Assembly: GCA_026119935.1 (NCBI GenBank)
Contig: JALRMH010000087.1
Coordinates: forward strand, 1-64,000
Direction of reading: 5' to 3'
DNA: 64,000 nt
Source: Endothia cerciana
Lineage: Eukaryota; Ascomycota; Sordariomycetes; Diaporthales; Cryphonectriaceae
The notes below the pieces were generated by a model, which saw only the letters and a list, made by a program, of their open reading frames with translations, was not told where the DNA came from and did not search any database. Within the stretch, counting starts at the first letter, position 1. Every line of letters starts with the position of its first letter. This document shows positions 23,300 through 34,909 of this stretch, piece after piece. Both the position numbers and the translations under genes were made by a program.

Positions 23300-24290
23300 G
23301 AGTGGCTGGCGTCGTCAGGTAACAGGTGTTGTTGTTATCGACGGTGCAGTGGTGTGAGGTCAAGACAAGCAGGTTGGAGACGTCGAGTTGAAAAAGTCAA
23401 GACGGCGGGTTGAAGTCCAGGTCACGGCGACAGGGGGTTTGGAGGTTCACTAGCCTGGTACCCTGGGCAGGGCGTGGTGCAGCTGAAGTTAAGCACCCAA
23501 AAAAAAACCAACCAAAAAAACAACAAAAAAAGCTGGCTGCTGGCGGTTCGTTGATCCTCTGTAACTAGATCTGGTGAGGATTCCAGTCTTTCATCTCTTG
23601 ATTACTTCACTATCAGCCCCCCCCCCCCCCCTTGACTCCATTGGGTCACTGTCCTTTATCGTGAACAGATTTCCTGGGTCACTGTGGTTGCTAGGCCATG
23701 CCCCTCCAAGCTGAGGCACCACACCCCCCCCCCCCTCGGCATCGCCGCCGATACCGAACGGCATGGTCTCCCGCGGCGTCCAGCGCGCTCACACCCCGCA
23801 GCCGCCCCCCTCCCCCCCGGCTCACGCCCTGGCTCTCGCAACGACATGCGGCGGATGGGGTCCTATGTCCCGTCCCGCAGCCCGCCGTCTACAACCCACA
23901 GAACGCGCCCCAACATGCCGCCCGGTTCAACAGTATCCTATCCTCCTCACATGCAGATGCACATGGAGCCCCAGAGGCAGTCCTCCGCCCCTCCTAGCCG
24001 CCGCCGGCCAGGCACTCGCCCTCGCCGCCTCAGCAGCGCCACGGCCCTCCCCGGGTGGACCCCTGCGCCGGCCACCAACATCAACGTCGTGTCGGATGTC
24101 CTTGCTTATGCGGGGGTGTCGACCCTCAACAAGACGACAGCGGGGTTGGGAGGGTCTATGATATATTGCTGCGCATATAGTCAGTATACTGCTGCTTGCA
24201 AACCTACTGTGCCCAGCGGGCCAGCCCAGCTGACAGATAACACGCTCACCACGCCTCCCGGGTGGGTTCCCGGTACCCTCAGGCAGGCTG
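23300..24290. other. Spacer; proline-rich open frame of uncertain status
   Basis: C homopolymers lie near 23618-23631 and 23725-23735. A plus-strand open frame (23684-24385) has an alternative start and proline/arginine-rich sequence including MPPGSTVSYPPHMQMHMEPQ. Its 3' end lies antisense to the nuclease relic. It is not supported as a gene. Confidence 0.35.
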
Positions 24291-24293
24291 TTG

Positions 24294-25816
24294 TTAAGGG
24301 CTACGGAGTCCAAGGACGTATGTCTGGAACCACGGCCAGTAGGTGTCCCCCGCAGAGGCGGCCAGCCTCTGGACGCCACAGATGATCCTGTAGACCCCGA
24401 GCAGGTCGCGGGTAGGCCCGAACGGACACTCGCTCCGGAGAATCGTCTTCCTGCCCTCCCTCGTCGTCGCCACAAACGTCCAGTCATGTCCCTGCACGAT
24501 GATGCCGGGTAGGAAGGGAAGGTGCTGTAGGCCACCGCCGGGGTCGGGTTCGCCACTGCTGCTGCCGGGGGACATCGCTATCAGGCCGGCGAGCAGGTTC
24601 CACTGGGCGGCCTGCCACGTGCCCATCTGCACCTGCGCCTCCGAGGCCGGCCTGTCAGCTGCGGGCTTCTTCGTCTCGATACTGACCACAAGGGGCCCCC
24701 TGAGGAGCGCATCATGGTCGGTGTGGCTGATAGAGAGGAGCGGGAGCCGCGCGCGGAGGTTGTCGATGCGGGCAGCCGCGTCACCCCCCGTCGCCGTCGG
24801 TGCTGCCTGGATCAATATGCAGGACAAGCAAGGTCCACCTTCTTCCCCGGAACGCCAGACGAGAGATACCCGCTGGTGATGGTTGCGGAGGTGCTACATG
24901 CCCGGGGGAAGGGCCAAGAGGTCAGCCTCCGGCACTCCCGGGACAGTGACTGGGGGAACATACCATTGGGTGATATCCACGAGGGCACCCTGAACCGGAC
25001 GATCCCCACCGTGGAGGGCCAGACGCAGGACGGGGTAGTGCACTGCCGAGTTCCAGGCAGCCTCCTCGGCATTTCGCCCCTGGCAGATGGTTGCCCACCC
25101 GGCGAGGCCGAGGATCTGCTGCACTGACGGCGTGGCCTGCCGGCCCGGCGGCGCGGCGTAATGTGTCGCGCGCGGCGGCCGGGACGATGGCGCGCGCCCC
25201 GCGGATGCTGCAGCCCTCGCCTCCTGCTCGACCTCGGCCTGGCAGGCCGCCGGTATGACCTGGATGCCCTCCCCGATGTCTGTCATATCGTCCAACAACC
25301 TCACCGGCGCCGGCGGGAGCCTCTTATCGCCTCCTGCCAGCGGTCTTGTCTGTACCCCGTCGTCGCGAAGGGCCAGGCTCCGCAGCCTCTCAAGCGGCGA
25401 TGACCTTCCTGGTCTCCGCGACGACGTCGTATCGGACCGGGAGGACTGCGACGGTGCGGTCACGGACGGCAGGGGTATCTGCCGTGGTGTCATGTCCTGA
25501 CCGCCATCCATGCGCCCCCCCCCCCCCCTTTTCCCCCGACAATGTGATCGATGCCGTCGCCGCCCCGGTGGGACGATTGCGATGATCTCGCGGTTGGCCT
25601 GAGCCTCCTGGACGGACGGGGTGTCTCGGGCATCCCGCCGTCGTGGCGGGGGGGGGCCGGACAGGGGCGGGGAGATGGGGGGGGGGGGTCGACGGCAGGA
25701 CCGGGGGGGCGGTCGGCCCTGGGCCCTCGGGGGGATCGTGGCCGCTTTCTTGTTGGATGGGCCTCAGGAGCTGAGACCTGGGAAAGCCACGAGAGGATCT
25801 CGGGATAAGGCTTCAT
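24294..25816 (-). pseudogene. PD-(D/E)XK nuclease-like fungal protein (PDDEXK_12 type), frameshifted
   Basis: The ATG at 25816 gives MKPYPEILSWLSQVSAPEAH, then a KRPRSPR/proline-rich linker, the usual N-terminus of this fungal family. After a C homopolymer (25507-25519) the frame changes and continues with RSSPLERLRSLALRDDGV and LPPAPVRLLDDMTDIGEGIQ, then NAEEAAWNSAVHYPVLRLAL. A TAG occurs at 24894. In another frame, SGVPGKKVDLACPAY supplies the conserved K-x-V-D aspartate, after which the first frame resumes with SISHTDHDALLRGPLVVS and the IETKKP catalytic E-x-K, then QVQMGTWQAAQWNLLAGL, LPFLPGIIVQGHDWTF and a C-terminal YWPWF. All core elements are present in order, with at least three frame changes. 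It is a recently inactivated gene or has homopolymer errors. Biological role is unknown for the family; nuclease activity is inferred from the fold. Confidence 0.65.
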
Positions 25817-25819
25817 CGG

Positions 25820-28800
25820 GGCAGCCAGCCAGCCAGCCCCAGCCCGGCGCGGCGTAGGATGGCCATACAGATCCGAGGTGCGTGCGGGCGTATCGGGGCG
25901 ATGATGATTGTCGCCGTCGTCGTGCTCCGGCGCGCTGCTTCTTTGGTAAATAAACACTTGGGGGTGGGGGGAGGACAGGCCTACCGGCCCGCAGCACTGA
26001 AAAATCTTACATAACTGCCTGGCGCTTACTAACCGGCCCGGCCACCACCCACCCACCCACACACACACACACACACGCACTCATCTATCCATCCTGCTCT
26101 GCTCCTGAACAGCAGTGCTTACTCTTGATGGCTGCGGCGGCCCACCTACTACTTACTACCTACGCAGGAGAGAAAAGAAGTGACTGGTGAAGCGCAGCGG
26201 CTGAGGACAATGCGAATCGCTCGTGAGGCAGGTATGAATCTGGAAAGAAGGCAACCCATCGGCTGAACATGGTAACCTCCAATAATGGGAACCGCGAGGA
26301 AGCTGGACAAGACGAGCACGGGGAGGGGGCGGAGAGTAAGCCAAACGCGGCGTTGGAGGGGGGCCCTTCGTCCCGCCGCCCTCGCCGCCCTCGCCGCCCT
26401 GGCCCCGCCTTGGTTCCGCGATGGGCAGCGTTCCACACAGTCAGTTCAGTCCCAGCAGTTCAGTCAGCAGTCTCAGTTCGTGCGAGAGGATGGCATATGG
26501 GGGGGGGGGGGGACGTTGGTGTGGATGTCGTCGGTCAGACGGACTGCGCCCGCCGCGTCGTCGTAGTGCAACAGGCGCATCGTTGTCAATAATAGAGCAG
26601 GTGAACGCAGACAAGAAAAAAATATGGTCATGTGCAATCTGTGTCGTGCAGTGATCTGACTCGGTAATGCTTACCTGATCAGGTGTGCAACCAAGGAGGC
26701 ATACCAGCCCACTATACCACAAGAGATTCTACAGAGAAATCAAGATGAGGAACCGCTGCGCAACATGTTACTCATGAAGCGCCTGGTTGTTAGGCCCCCC
26801 CCCCCCCAAGTAAACTTCTTCATAGGTTTAATATTCGCAAAATGACATCTGCCATGATCGGGCCTAATCTCGAAAATGACCCGTGGCATGCCAGATGTGG
26901 ACTGCCCAATCCTTATTCCAGCCGGTGACCAAACCCTGATGGCGAACCCTGCTCTGTGTTGTCCGCCTTGCGAGTGGTTGTGTGTGCCTGTACCGGGTAA
27001 GCTCATCACTGGCACCTATACGCCAGGCCTGCGGGCCTGTACAGCAGGAAGAGAACCTCGAGGAGCTGCCGGACGGTGCCGATGCCTCTCTGTCCCATTG
27101 TGTTTCAACCGAGACGGCTAGTTACCCCCTCCTTTCTTCTGTCCTCGTTTGGATTATGAGTTGCGGCTGCCCTGCCTCTGTGCTGTGCATTCGCACAAGG
27201 GTTTTTTTTTCCCCTCAGATATTATCTGCAAAATACGCTGCCCTTTGTTTATTTGAGGAATCCCCCCCCCCTCCGGTCTACTAACTGCTTCTTTGTTTCA
27301 GAAGTTCTCCGTTATGGCTGAGCAGGTGTCTACATTCTCCGCCATCTCCGATACACATCGGGTAGGCCACGGTCGGGCTGCAGCGGACCAGAACCCTGCG
27401 GGCTCTAGAACGCCCGTTTACTTATGGACCCAGCTGGACCGGATCCCGTTCTGCCACGCTCGCCTCAGACAGCGGGCCGGACCGGATCAGAAACAGTCTC
27501 GGCATGGGGGCCTGCTGGGTTGACAGGGCCGCTATATGAGCCCCGTGCTGCTAAGAAAGCCCAAGGTGGCCGCCCCTCTTGCCTCCGTTTTATCGCCTCC
27601 AAGCGCTCCCAGCTCGCGCCTCGCCTAGGCCGGCCACGACTCTCTGGCCTGGACATGAGCGCTCATGCCGCCGAACATCGTTGTCTAAGTTCTCATTGCG
27701 ATCTTCCTATGTATGATTGATACCATGATGTGATTGCGCCAGCGTGTGCGTGGTGAAGGGGAGATAGGTGTCCCAGCTCCGGGGATCAGAAACCGAGGTT
27801 GCTGCTTGTTGAAAATCTTAGACTGCATGCAGGTACTGCCCGCGGCCCATCCCGACCCCCCCCCCCCCCCAAGACGGATATATGCAGAGCTAAGGAGAAG
27901 GCCTACCACACCGCAGGTGAATAACTTCTCCTTCTCCTCCAGGGCTATAGGCACGTCCCCACCTCAGAACATCCTCCCGCCTCCCGACCTCATCCTGCCG
28001 GTGTTGGCGGTAGGTGTGCAGGTGTGATGGGTGCTCTGACATGGCCAAGCCGGCCCGACGACAAATATCTGGGCGCTCCAGGCCTATGTACCTGGCCAGG
28101 CTTCCCCGGGTCAGCGTAGGTGCGGCGCAATGACCGCCCCGTAGGGTTTTGATCTCGGCCAGAGATGGCAGAAGTCTTCGATACCCTTTTATGACCCCGC
28201 CTCGGGAGGGGTATTGGTTCGATCTCCAGGCCGACCGCAGCTCCTGCCTGGTCCAGATGAGACTGCGACCTCCCAGTCCTCGCCCTGGCTCTTACAAGTG
28301 GCTGCAGGGTAGAGGTGAGGAAACTGGACGAGACCACCATGCCTGTTGATAAGCAGGGTTATATCTTCCCCCACCTGGCGATACCAGGTTGGTTGTCGTG
28401 TTGGCTGCCACCGAGACAGCAGCAGCCAGGTGGAGGGTACCAGACCCGTAGTTGCTCCATAGCCCCCCTGATGCGCGGCCTGGGGGATAAGGCGCCCGGG
28501 GAAGGTGTATAAAAGGCGAGAGTAGGCGTCTCCCATGGTGTCTTCAGGCTCTAGCACGTAGCCGGGGCATGGTAAGGCCCATATCAGGGGCGCCGAGGGG
28601 GGGCCTCCGACAATCCGTAGACTTCCAAAGGGTTCATTGATATGTCGGAAACCGTCTCATGCATTCCTGGGAGACCCGGTGCACCCACCAGAGGGTCTGA
28701 GGATATCGCGGACCTTCCCGAGAATGTTGATAAAACGTAGGTGCCTGAAACCAGAGAGCCTGCATCAGGGGCCGCCTTCTTCTTCTTTCTCGAGCAGTTG

Positions 28801-30040
28801 TCGAGAGGGATTTCCGGATGCGGATAACCCGGTCAAGAGTCGTCGTGAATGTTGGGGGGGGGGGGGGGTCGATACCAGCTTAGGCTTATGGGCGGGCGGG
28901 GAGCAATAAGACCCAGCAGGATATGTCTGTACCGCTGCCTGCTGCGCTGTCGATCTGTTGGGCATGGACCACCGGCCGTTCTTGTCCATCTGCTCGCGGG
29001 CTTTGCCCTTCCGCCTGGCGGATCTAGCCTTCGGCCCGCTGCTGATTCACCTGCAGAGGCGTGGGGGGTGGTCATACCGCCCGTACATGCTGCGCTGATG
29101 CTGAGGTTTTTCGAGCTGGATGATCGCGCTGTGAGATGAAGCAAGTCATCTCGGGGGGGGGGGGGGGTTGCGGGCCAGGGAGACAGGGCAGCAGCATGGG
29201 CAGAGGATCACCAGACCTATGCTGCCAGCTCAGAGGAGGAACCTGCGCACACAGCCGGGGACACTATCGACCTGGTATTCACCCCGCTGGCCGGAAGTAC
29301 GCACGGGTGTGCTCGAGGGGCTGTACTAGAAGAGGCTCCAAGGGGGCTACGGGGCCGCCTGCCCGACAGGCGCGGGCTCTGAGGACAGGCCCGCTGATGA
29401 AGGGTTCCGCGTCTCACGCCCCCGGAAACGGCTCAGGCATCACATATCCAGCCTCGACAGGCCTCCCCTGCGAACACCTAGACCGCAAGGTCAGTGGCAA
29501 TCCCCAGCCTCCAGGAGGGTTCGTCCGCGTGAGGCCGTCCCGCGCGCCACTCCGCGCAGCTGCTCCACCCCGAGGCGGATGAGGAGACGCCAAGGCAACG
29601 CCCAGCAGCCGGTCCGAAGGCGGGAAGGCCGGGCGGGCCTGGAGAAACCAGAGGTCCCTGGGCTCCAGGGCGATCAGACTCCTGACACCGCCAGGACGGT
29701 TGTAGATCCCAGCCGAAGAAGGCCGCCAAGGAGGTGACGCTAGAGGGCGGGGTCGAGAAGAAGACCACAAACCGACCTGGCTGCGCCGGCCGGGGCCTTT
29801 CGGGCAGGACATGTCCTCCAGGTCTGGGTACAGAGAGCCTAACCGGCCAGCTCTTCTTCAGCAGCTGACAGGTTTGATTACCCACACGGGACCGCCATCC
29901 GACACAGCTCGAGGGAGGCCTCGCTGACCAAAGATGCTGTCCGCCAGGGGTCTTGTCTTGATGTAGGAAGATGATATCGGAAACGTGAAGGGAAACATTA
30001 GCAATAAGGGCAGATGTCAGACAGGTGGCAGGTTAATATA
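25820..30040. other. Gene-poor stretch, nothing recognised
   Basis: Holds CA/CCCA-rich sequence (26045-26076) and many G or C homopolymers (about 26500, 26797, 27262, 27857, 28854, 29154). Short ORFs include 26876-27121 (+, ATG, cysteine-rich ANPALCCPPCEWLCVPVPG) and 28189-28536 (-). None has a recognised domain, and I do not call them genes. Confidence 0.4.
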
Positions 30041-30048
30041 TATACTAC

Positions 30049-30120
<72 letters not shown>
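30049..30120. repeat. (TAT)n microsatellite
   Basis: About 24 perfect TAT/ATT copies in an AT-rich patch, in contrast to the GC-rich surroundings. Confidence 0.97.
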
Positions 30121-30628
30121 CAAGAAGGAAATATTTTTGAATAACCATGTCTAGTAATTACCTGGCCTGTCATCTCCATCATCATCGATCTTGTAAGTAT
30201 TGATTGCATAAGCCTTCATTGCCCTTATGGCCTGAAATGTCTTCAAAAATAACCTTCTGTCCACAGCAATAGCAGCAATATTCCTGTCGGGCCATGGCGG
30301 GTGCCGGAAGCAGCCACGGGGCACGCCAGCCAGCCTCCTCCTCCCCGGGGCGACTGATGGTGGCCTGCCTGGGCCGTTGCCAGCCGGCAGCAGCCCGTAG
30401 GTAGATAAGCTGATAGCCAGTCCTTCCAGGCTAGCTCACAGGGACAGCTTCTTTTCTTCCAACAACGACCAGCGGACGGACCAACACTGTCTACCAAACA
30501 GCAGTACCGCCTCTGCCGTGACCTGCCAACACCTTCCATCAAACTCCTCTCCACCGTCCTGCCTGTCAAGGCAGCATCCGGGCGTGTATACCATTACCCC
30601 ACGAAGTTGCCGACGGGTTAGTTCAGTA
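30121..30628. other. Upstream region of the coiled-coil gene
   Basis: No gene was recognised. AT-rich spacer gives way to CA/CT-rich sequence before the ATG at 30630. Confidence 0.4.
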
Positions 30629-30629
30629 C

Positions 30630-31641
30630 ATGGTGGATGGGTCCGCCCCCCCCCCCCCCCAGGCCTCAGGTGGGACGACTGGGAACACCAGCACATCCCC
30701 TGGATTCGTCTTCGATATGTACAGGAACGCACAGGACCAGCTGCCTCCGTACGGGGGTCTAAGACGCGGACGTCAGGATTCGGTGGGGGTGGCTGAGGAG
30801 CCCAGGCGGGCTCATATCGACACCCCGACCACCGGTAATATGCAGCTGAGCGAGGGGCTAAGGGCCCGCTTCAGCAATAATGTCCGGGTGGATGGTGGCA
30901 TGGCCCAGGTCTCGCTCGAGAAGCTTGAGGATCTCGTCGGCCTTGTAAGTATAGCGGATACTGCACCACGTTGTAAATTACTGACGCCTCCCGCAGGCCA
31001 AGGATCTACAGGCCGGTCTGGACAAGAAAGGCGAGGAGGTAGGGGGCCACATCAAGACCATCCGAAGGTTCCATCCTAAATATTACGAGGCTGTTGGCGA
31101 CCGTGGCAGGTTCGAGGCCCAGCGCGACCAGGCGGTCAAGGAGGAGGGAAGGCTCCAGGAGGAGCTCGAGCGCAGCGAGTCTGAGCGCGCCAGGCTCACC
31201 GGGGACAGGCAGCAGCTCGAGGCCCGGCTCCAGGAACTCACCAGACCTGACGGTCCGGACCTTGCCGCGGCAGCCCAGCGCGAGGCCGACCTGAAGGAAG
31301 CACAAGAGACAACCGCCAGTGCCGAGCGCCAGGTCACAGCCATCCGCAAGGACTTCGAATCCGCGCGGGACCGCTACCAAGAGGCCTCGGACAGGGCCGC
31401 AGACCTGGGGCAGGAGAACGCCGGGCTCATGCTCCAGATCAAGGACCTCGAGACGCGCGCCGACGCAAATGTGGTCGAGATCCGCCGGGTCAACGCGGAA
31501 CGGGTGGATGCGGGACTGCGCCGGATGTTCAGGCGGGAGAGGGAGCAGCGTCTGGACCGCGAGCGGGAGCTCGACCGCAAGAGCGAGGAGATGCGGCAGG
31601 CCCGGACCTTGCTACGGCAGCTCAGCGTCAAACAGGCATAG
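30630..31641 (+). CDS. Coiled-coil protein, 319 aa as read, unknown function
   Basis: Exon 1 is 30630-30944 and exon 2 is 30997-31641. The 52-bp intron has GTAAGT, a TTACTGACG branch site and CGCAG. Residues 1-60 are proline/glycine-rich, opening with MVDGSAPPPP over a C homopolymer. Residues 70-105 are amphipathic (GLRARFSNNVRVDGGMAQVS). From about 106 to the end it is a continuous coiled coil rich in E, R, Q and A, with FHPKYYEAVGDRGRFEAQRD near its start and LRRMFRREREQRLDRERELD near the end. This layout recalls C-terminal coiled coils of fungal class II histone deacetylase complex subunits, but that is a weak resemblance. The TAG at 31639 may be premature: the frame stays open and protein-like for about 55 more codons (QLLEDVGRPDNTDRTEA onward). 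A 5' extension cannot be excluded. Confidence 0.6.
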
Positions 31642-32389
31642 CAGCTTTTGGAGGACGTCGGTCGGCCCGACAACACCGACCGCACCGAGGCGGCGAGCGC
31701 CTTCTTCAACACGCCCCCTAAGCTGCAGCGCATCTGCCTCGTCCGCGACCAGATCAGCACGTCCTATCACGCAACCCGTGACGAGAAGGCGGGGGGGGGG
31801 GGTGTGCACTTGAGTATGTCGAGGGGGGGGGGGGGTGAGGCGATTCAGGAGCGCTTCCGCCACCAGAGCAGGAATGCAAAGGTCATATAGGCGCAGGCTG
31901 GGCGGTGAGGCGCTGACCTCGCGCTTGCCTCCTAGGGGGGGCAGGGAGTTTTTGACGTGGGAAGATGAAGTAACCGCGTCTAGTACCTGGCTGGCTGTTG
32001 CCTGAAGTAGGAAGTCGACATCGGGATACATAAGGATGGGACATTTCCTACTTTCAGACAGGTTTCCTTATTGCTCTTCAGTTATCAATCCAAGTATTGT
32101 TTGGCCCAGTACCTTATTGGGGTAGCCTCACCGCGGGTGACACGCCTGCACCCATCGGACCCATCACTGTTCGTCATATTGGAACATGGGCAAACCTCTG
32201 ACACCCGGCCTGCCAGTATAAACCAACCATATAACTTCTGGGACTTAGGTTTTGGCGGCGCATCATTACAGCCTGGGGTCAGGTGCCCTCACTGCCAGAT
32301 AATAATTGGGATGTTAAACTGTCCACTCTAGATAATTTTGCGAAGTCCGATTCGTGCTTGTTAAAGTCTAAGAAAAGGCCGCAGGGTAA

Positions 32390-32497
32390 GGGGGACGAGG
32401 GGACGAGGGGACGAGGGGACGAGGGGACGAGGGGACGAGGGGACGAGGGGACGAGGGGACGAGGGGACGAGGGGACGAGGGGACGAGGGGACGAGGG
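32390..32497 (+). repeat. 8-bp tandem repeat (ggacgagg)n
   Basis: About 13 perfect copies of an octanucleotide run directly into the N gap. The period is not a multiple of three. Confidence 0.95.
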
Positions 32498-32596
32498 NNN
32501 NNNNNNNNNNNNNNNNNNNNNNNNNNNNNNNNNNNNNNNNNNNNNNNNNNNNNNNNNNNNNNNNNNNNNNNNNNNNNNNNNNNNNNNNNNNNNNNN
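32498..32596. other. Assembly gap (N)
   Basis: Run of 99 N at the end of the 8-bp array. Confidence 0.99.
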
Positions 32597-33089
32597 GGAC
32601 AAGTTGTCCCCAGGAAATCTTCAGTAATTGTCTCCTGCTAAGGATCGGAAAATCGTTTCCTCTCTAGACAGACTAGCTTTGGCTATTAGTTCTATAACTA
32701 TGTATCCATCATCGACAAGAGGTGGTGGCTGGAAGCTGTTGGGAACCATATGCCTGGGCTGCAGTCCTGAATATGGTCTTTGACATATTTGCCTTTTTCT
32801 AGATCTTGTGACAGTAATATGTAGCGGATGCTACTATCAGAAGAGTACACTGGGCACAGCAGGGCAATGGGGCGCTGCAAGACATTGATTTGTGTTTGTT
32901 AGAGCTTAGTTGAGCACCAGATACCGCGCCTGCTTCTTCTGCCGGGCGCACCTTCAAGGTGATTTCTGCTGATCCGCCAGTCTCTTTGGGGCGACTACAC
33001 AACACTAATGAGCATCTATACCGGCCCCCTCCTCGGGAAGCAGCCGGACAGGCTGTCCGTCGGCCCCCAGGTGAGGCAGCCTGGAGGGT

Positions 33090-33420
33090 ACCGCCGTCTA
33101 GCCCGCCCTGAGCACCGGGTGTCGAGGGATGCCCTCGGGCCCAGGCACCTCCTCCCTCAGCTGTGGTGTCTCCCGTACCGCCACAGCATGTCCGAGCAGC
33201 CCGACTGCCTTTCCCACCTGTCCGCTGGCGTCACATGCCCCTGCGAGCGTGTGCTGTGATGATAGCCGGTCAGGGTGGTCCTTGGCAAGTGTTGTCCTCT
33301 TGTGCCGCCGCGACGTGCCCGAGCAGCCCGGCTGCATCATCCACGAAGAGGTCCGGAAGTCTGGACTCGAAGTCCTTCCACAGATATCCAAGGCCATGTC
33401 GACAGGGCTGCCTTGCATAA
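33090..33420 (-). pseudogene. Relic of NLR-type TPR repeats
   Basis: The reverse strand reads TLAKDHPDRLSSQHTLAGAC then GQVGKAVGLLGHAVAVRE, the pattern of the TPR (kinesin-light-chain-like) repeats found at the C-terminus of fungal NB-ARC proteins, where each unit carries a D-H-P and an S-x-x-x-L-A-x-x-Y pattern. A second unit lies upstream in another frame (DDAAGLLGHVAAAQEDNTC), so at least one frame change separates them. No NB-ARC domain was found nearby. It is a fragment of a presumed allorecognition-type receptor. Confidence 0.5.
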
Positions 33421-33424
33421 TCGA

Positions 33425-34905
33425 TCCCAGCCCAACTGCACAGTCGGGTATCCCCAGCCGCGGCAGCCTGCACAGGAACCATTCCGCGGCGTTGGGGGGG
33501 GGGGTTTTTTTTTTATTTTTTTATTTTTTTTTATTTAGGAGGGTTGGATGTTTGCACCGATTTCAGACGGTCGGGCTGGAGCTTTAAGCGTGAGCCTCCG
33601 CCTGACCTTTTGGCACTGACGCCCTGGGGGCTGGAGGGCGCGGCTCTGCACATGCGGGGAGGACGGGCTGGATGCGCTGGCCACACGAGCTGATATAATA
33701 ATACAACACGGCGGGCTGCGCGGCCTGTATCCAAATGCCCGCACCGCGGCCTTTCTTCAGCCGGGGCAGACAGGAACTCCCCAGAGCCCGCAGGCCGGGA
33801 CGAGAAAGGGACCTGGCTGTGCCTGTTGTGTGTGTGCCCGTTGGTACGGCCGTTCCCGCTATTGGGTAGGTAGCACTTGTTACAGCACCTAGCTAGCCCG
33901 GCCGAGGGGGCCCCCCGCATGTCCGCCAGGTTGCTGCCGTGCGTTCGAGACAAGGGGGATCGTATCCCGTCGGCCGCGGGGGCTCCCCCGTCTTCTTTCC
34001 TCTCCCCACGCCGAGGCGGCGAGGACGATCCGCTAGGGAGACAACCGCCGGCCGTCTCGCTGGATCTTGACCCTGCGCCCCAGGTGCCGCGACCACCTGC
34101 TCGTCAGCCGGACAGCCTTGGTCTTGGGGCGCGAGACAGGTCGGCCCTGAGACATCCCGAGACGTCGCGCAGACTCAGTGTCAGTTTCCCAAGTACACCC
34201 TCCGGCGTTAGTCTTCCGAGGTAAGGATGCTTTCGTCAGGCCGGGGACGGCAGTCTTCTGGACGGCCGGTCCAGGTGGGGCTGTCTCCAGACACGTCCCA
34301 GGCGAGGCTCCTCGGCTCTGACGGCCAGGTCGGGGGAGGCAGGCCGCCCTGTGCAGGGAACCTGGGAGGGACATCCTGTCAGACGAGACAATAGCGGGCG
34401 ACAGGTTCTGTGCAGCTCTGGCACGGACGTTGAAGGCCCCAGACCGGCGTCCTGTCTCCAGAGCAGCCCAGCCCGACACGGCGGAGGTGTCCTCAGGGTC
34501 GCACAGGCCCCACGGTTATATGCACGCCTGGCCTCGTCCCCAGATACGCAAAAGGCCACCTAGACAGCACTCACGGCGGATCGGCCCCGTACGAACCACC
34601 GAGGCCGGGCTGTGCGGGTGGCCGGCTCATCCGCCGTGTGGCATCTGGACCACGAGAGTTACAGGGCAGACAGACAAGGTATCGGGTGTAGCCAGGCGGG
34701 CTCAGACGGTGGCCGCCCTAACGCCGCTAGTTCACCGTGGGGTGGGCGGCCGCCTGCGGGACTGGAGTCTGAAGATGGGGCTCTGGACAGAGGGATGGCT
34801 GTCAGTTAATCTTCAGGTCCGTCTCTCTTCTGCTCTGGCATGGACATGACACGCCACCCTCCTCCATACGCCTCAACCTAGCTACCCACAGGCATATAGG
34901 TTTAC
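33425..34905. other. No supported gene
   Basis: Contains a G run (about 33495-33503) followed by a T-rich block (33505-33538). Long ORFs on both strands are GC-driven and lack motifs. Confidence 0.4.
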
Positions 34906-34909
34906 AACC

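Larger units (their letters stand above)
31645..33085. other. No independent gene; G runs, 8-bp array and gap
   Basis: The first 150 bases continue the open frame of the coiled-coil gene beyond its TAG. Two G homopolymers lie near 31789-31801 and 31825-31835. The rest is spacer around the 8-bp array. Confidence 0.4.

Noticed and set aside
23450..23500. Possible 5S rRNA-like words (gaagttaagcaccc, ggtaccctgggcag)
   Set aside because: Order and spacing do not fit a complete 5S rRNA and no internal control region could be built; likely chance or a small fragment.
28205..28225. tRNA B-box-like ggttcgatctc
   Set aside because: No matching A box, acceptor stem or anticodon arm at the right distance.
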